NCBI GenBank assembly: GCA_034190875.2 | Contig: CM067354.1 | Coordinates: forward strand, 49,145,908-49,209,907 | Reading direction: 5' to 3' | Source of the DNA: Urechis unicinctus | Lineage: Eukaryota; Annelida; Polychaeta; Xenopneusta; Urechidae | DNA length: 64,000 nt | Part shown: positions 62,134-64,000 of the stretch, piece by piece | Layout of the letters: each line of letters opens with the position of its first letter | How positions within the stretch are numbered: position 1 is the stretch's first letter | Position numbers and translations under genes: made by a program | Notes under the pieces: generated by a model | What the model saw: only the letters and a program-made list of their open reading frames with translations | Told to the model about the DNA's origin: nothing | Database searches by the model: none

Positions 62134-62229
62134 ATCTATCAATAAAAAATCTTGCATTTCGGTTGGAACGAAAATCGCATGATCGCATTGTTACACACTA
62201 GACAGTAGAGTAATTTGGACGATTCAATC
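62134..62229 (+). repeat. 96-bp perfect direct repeat, copy 2
   Basis: Identical to 56615-56710. A plus-strand open frame (61878-62201) reads into it, but the first copy has no matching frame upstream, so coding is unlikely. Confidence 0.97.
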
Positions 62230-62429
62230 GTTTGTTTACAAGATATTCGTTTGATTTGACAACGTTGAGCAGTACGTACCTTCAATGATATATTCAAGAT
62301 CAAATTTCTTAACGAATCAATTCATATTCACTTCAACAGGAACTTTGCAAATGTTTTCATAAGTTTCGTTTTAAAAGCTTATTAAATTTTTCTCAACTAT
62401 CTCACTCAATCATTGCGCAGGGCGACGCC

Positions 62430-63380
62430 TTTCCAATCCATTTCGGTGTTTTTTGAACATATTGACAATGCTTTTCCAACACCGTGTGCATTACTTGGTG
62501 ACGTCTGTAATTTTGATGGGCATAGCCATTGAATTTTAGATAGTACTATCCGAATAAATAAATGGTTAACTCCCTTCAGCAACATTTTCACAATGATGAC
62601 ACACATTCTGTGCATAGTCATTCTGACATACATTCAGTTGCATTCGCATGTTAGGCATCGGAATAGAAGCCACAGAGGCAGAATATTCTCACGAAGAGTC
62701 CGTCACAAATATAGCGGCATCAATACTCGTTATGTGCACTATGTCGTTATATTTCTCATTCAATTGGATGTTTTGTTGCCATCATCATTATTCATCTGTC
62801 ACCAAAATTCTGCTAAAGTATAGTCAGTATAATCCTTACGAGTTCAATTATATGCATCTATACAATTAAATAGTAGAAACGAAAACCGGTTTGAGATGCA
62901 CCTACCTCACTTTGACTCTAACATAAATAGACGTGAGTCTATCCATCTTAATTCACAATGGATGCTCCGCAACTCCCTCAATTATATGGATGCAGGTAAA
63001 TAAAGCCTTTTCTTAATTTGTTGCCATTAGAGAGCTATCTTTAGGCATTCAATTGATGTCACCTCGCTACAGACTATGTCAAGCTTCTTCGACTGCATAC
63101 ATTTGCATATAATTATCAAGCTACTTTTCAGCACGCCTGGTGGAGAACTTCCAATCTAGATGGCTTACCAAATATTCCACGCCGCCGACTGGATATACCT
63201 CAGAGTAACTGAGGTAGCTCACAATCGACATGTAGAAAAACGACTGAATGATATGATGATTAAAGCATTTATAGAAAGACATGACGTACCCTCGGGGATG
63301 CAGAGACTTGACAAACCAAATCTAATTAGTCAAAATAATCATGGATGTCTAGCAATTGGACAGTTTATAGATTGATGATG
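62430..63380 (+). repeat. Cluster of old dispersed-repeat fragments
   Basis: Segments here match, with many changes, several other places: about 62515-62655 with 22230-22500; about 62690-62740 (complement) with 12915-12960 through a GATGCCGCT word; and 63267-63370 with 11353-11550 (complement). Their order suggests that one long element, more than 900 bp, lies behind the fragments elsewhere. The open frame at 63160-63375 lies in this cluster and is probably accidental. Confidence 0.5.
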
Positions 63381-64000
63381 GTGATTGACTGCCCGTATAA
63401 ATAATCCACACTTGCTTTACGCAACAGGAACTTAGTTCTGACGTCATATAAGCCAAGCTTTGGAGAAGGCGTGACCATGTTAGGTGGTGCGCGATGTAAT
63501 TTTTGATGTTTTAGTGATGCGGTAATAAAAGTTGTCTATACATTGCCTTGGCACAGACATGTCAACAAGTACGACAAGCAATTATAAAGCTTAGTATCTA
63601 GGTGAGCCTCCGCATCATATATAACACATTTTGTTTGGTGAAGATTTCTCATACATACACAACAATCAGTATAAACCACAAAGTGAACGTCGCCTACAGC
63701 CAATACGTGACATTAGCTGGGTCGGTGTTTGGCGTCTGTAACCATACGGAGTCAATTCAAGACCAGTAGGGGAAGGTCAGAGCTGGTCTGAATCACAAGT
63801 AAACTCTCACATATCCGCTGTGGGATTGTCGCTCATGAGCAATACATAAGTTCCATCCTAAATCCGAGTTACTTAACGATGGGGCATTTTTTCAATCCGT
63901 CACACTGAGAGTGTCCAACATTTTATTACTACTGTCAAACTGAATATTCCGATCAAATCAAGCTAATTTGTAGGGATATACTGAGCTGAATTATTGACTG
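63381..64000. other. No gene seen
   Basis: AT-rich DNA to the window end. A TGACGTCA palindrome occurs near 63440 without an adjacent gene. Confidence 0.5.

Noticed and set aside
56615..62229. The 96-bp direct repeats as long terminal repeats of a retrotransposon
   Set aside because: Too short, no TG...CA ends, no target duplication, and no gag, pol or primer-binding sequence between them.

Overview
This is eukaryotic, almost certainly animal, nuclear DNA: AT-rich, intron-bearing, full of microsatellites and DNA transposons, with no operon-like gene packing. The transposon types (a THAP-domain Kolobok element and a FLYWCH-domain MULE) are common in marine invertebrates such as lancelets, echinoderms, molluscs and cnidarians, but the window does not allow a species call. 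I see no recognisable conserved host gene. Most open frames here are short chance ORFs or translations of simple repeats.

Layout. 1-6.2 kb: no supported gene. 6.2-6.4 kb: a degenerate minisatellite in which each unit carries a CCAAT-type motif. 6.7-10.7 kb: a more GC-rich stretch with several coding-like, minus-strand blocks and matching splice signals, a 24-bp CTG-rich minisatellite and a 21-bp GC-rich minisatellite. It looks like an unrecognised multi-exon gene or its remains. 11-28 kb: no gene, but several old, diverged copies of an unidentified dispersed repeat (also near 62-63.4 kb).

28.8-33.8 kb: a nearly complete 5.05-kb Kolobok DNA transposon with TTAA target duplications, short inverted ends and a nine-exon transposase. 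The transposase has a THAP domain and candidate D, D, E residues, and its exon phases agree throughout. It is disabled by a nonsense codon, a 13-bp duplication, an internal deletion and a splice-donor change. A second gene runs towards it from the opposite end and encodes a domain resembling the cytoplasmic C-terminal domain of P2X7 receptors. A perfect TGACGTCA site lies about 100 bp in front of the start of each gene. 34.6-36 kb: two direct copies of a 295-bp unidentified repeat and a long (TA)n tract.

43.6-50.6 kb: a head-to-tail duplication of about 3.49 kb. Each copy has a unique-looking flank, long AT microsatellites and the left part of a MULE-type element with a FLYWCH domain. The second copy continues to the right terminal repeat at 51.4 kb. 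51.86-55.2 kb: a second, internally deleted copy of the same Kolobok family, which keeps the end of the P2X7-like gene that the first copy lost. 55.2-64 kb: no gene. It holds two identical 96-bp sequences 5.5 kb apart and another set of old dispersed repeats.

The part with the clearest biology is the two-gene Kolobok transposon: a transposase facing a P2X7-C-terminal-like protein, apparently with matched promoters.
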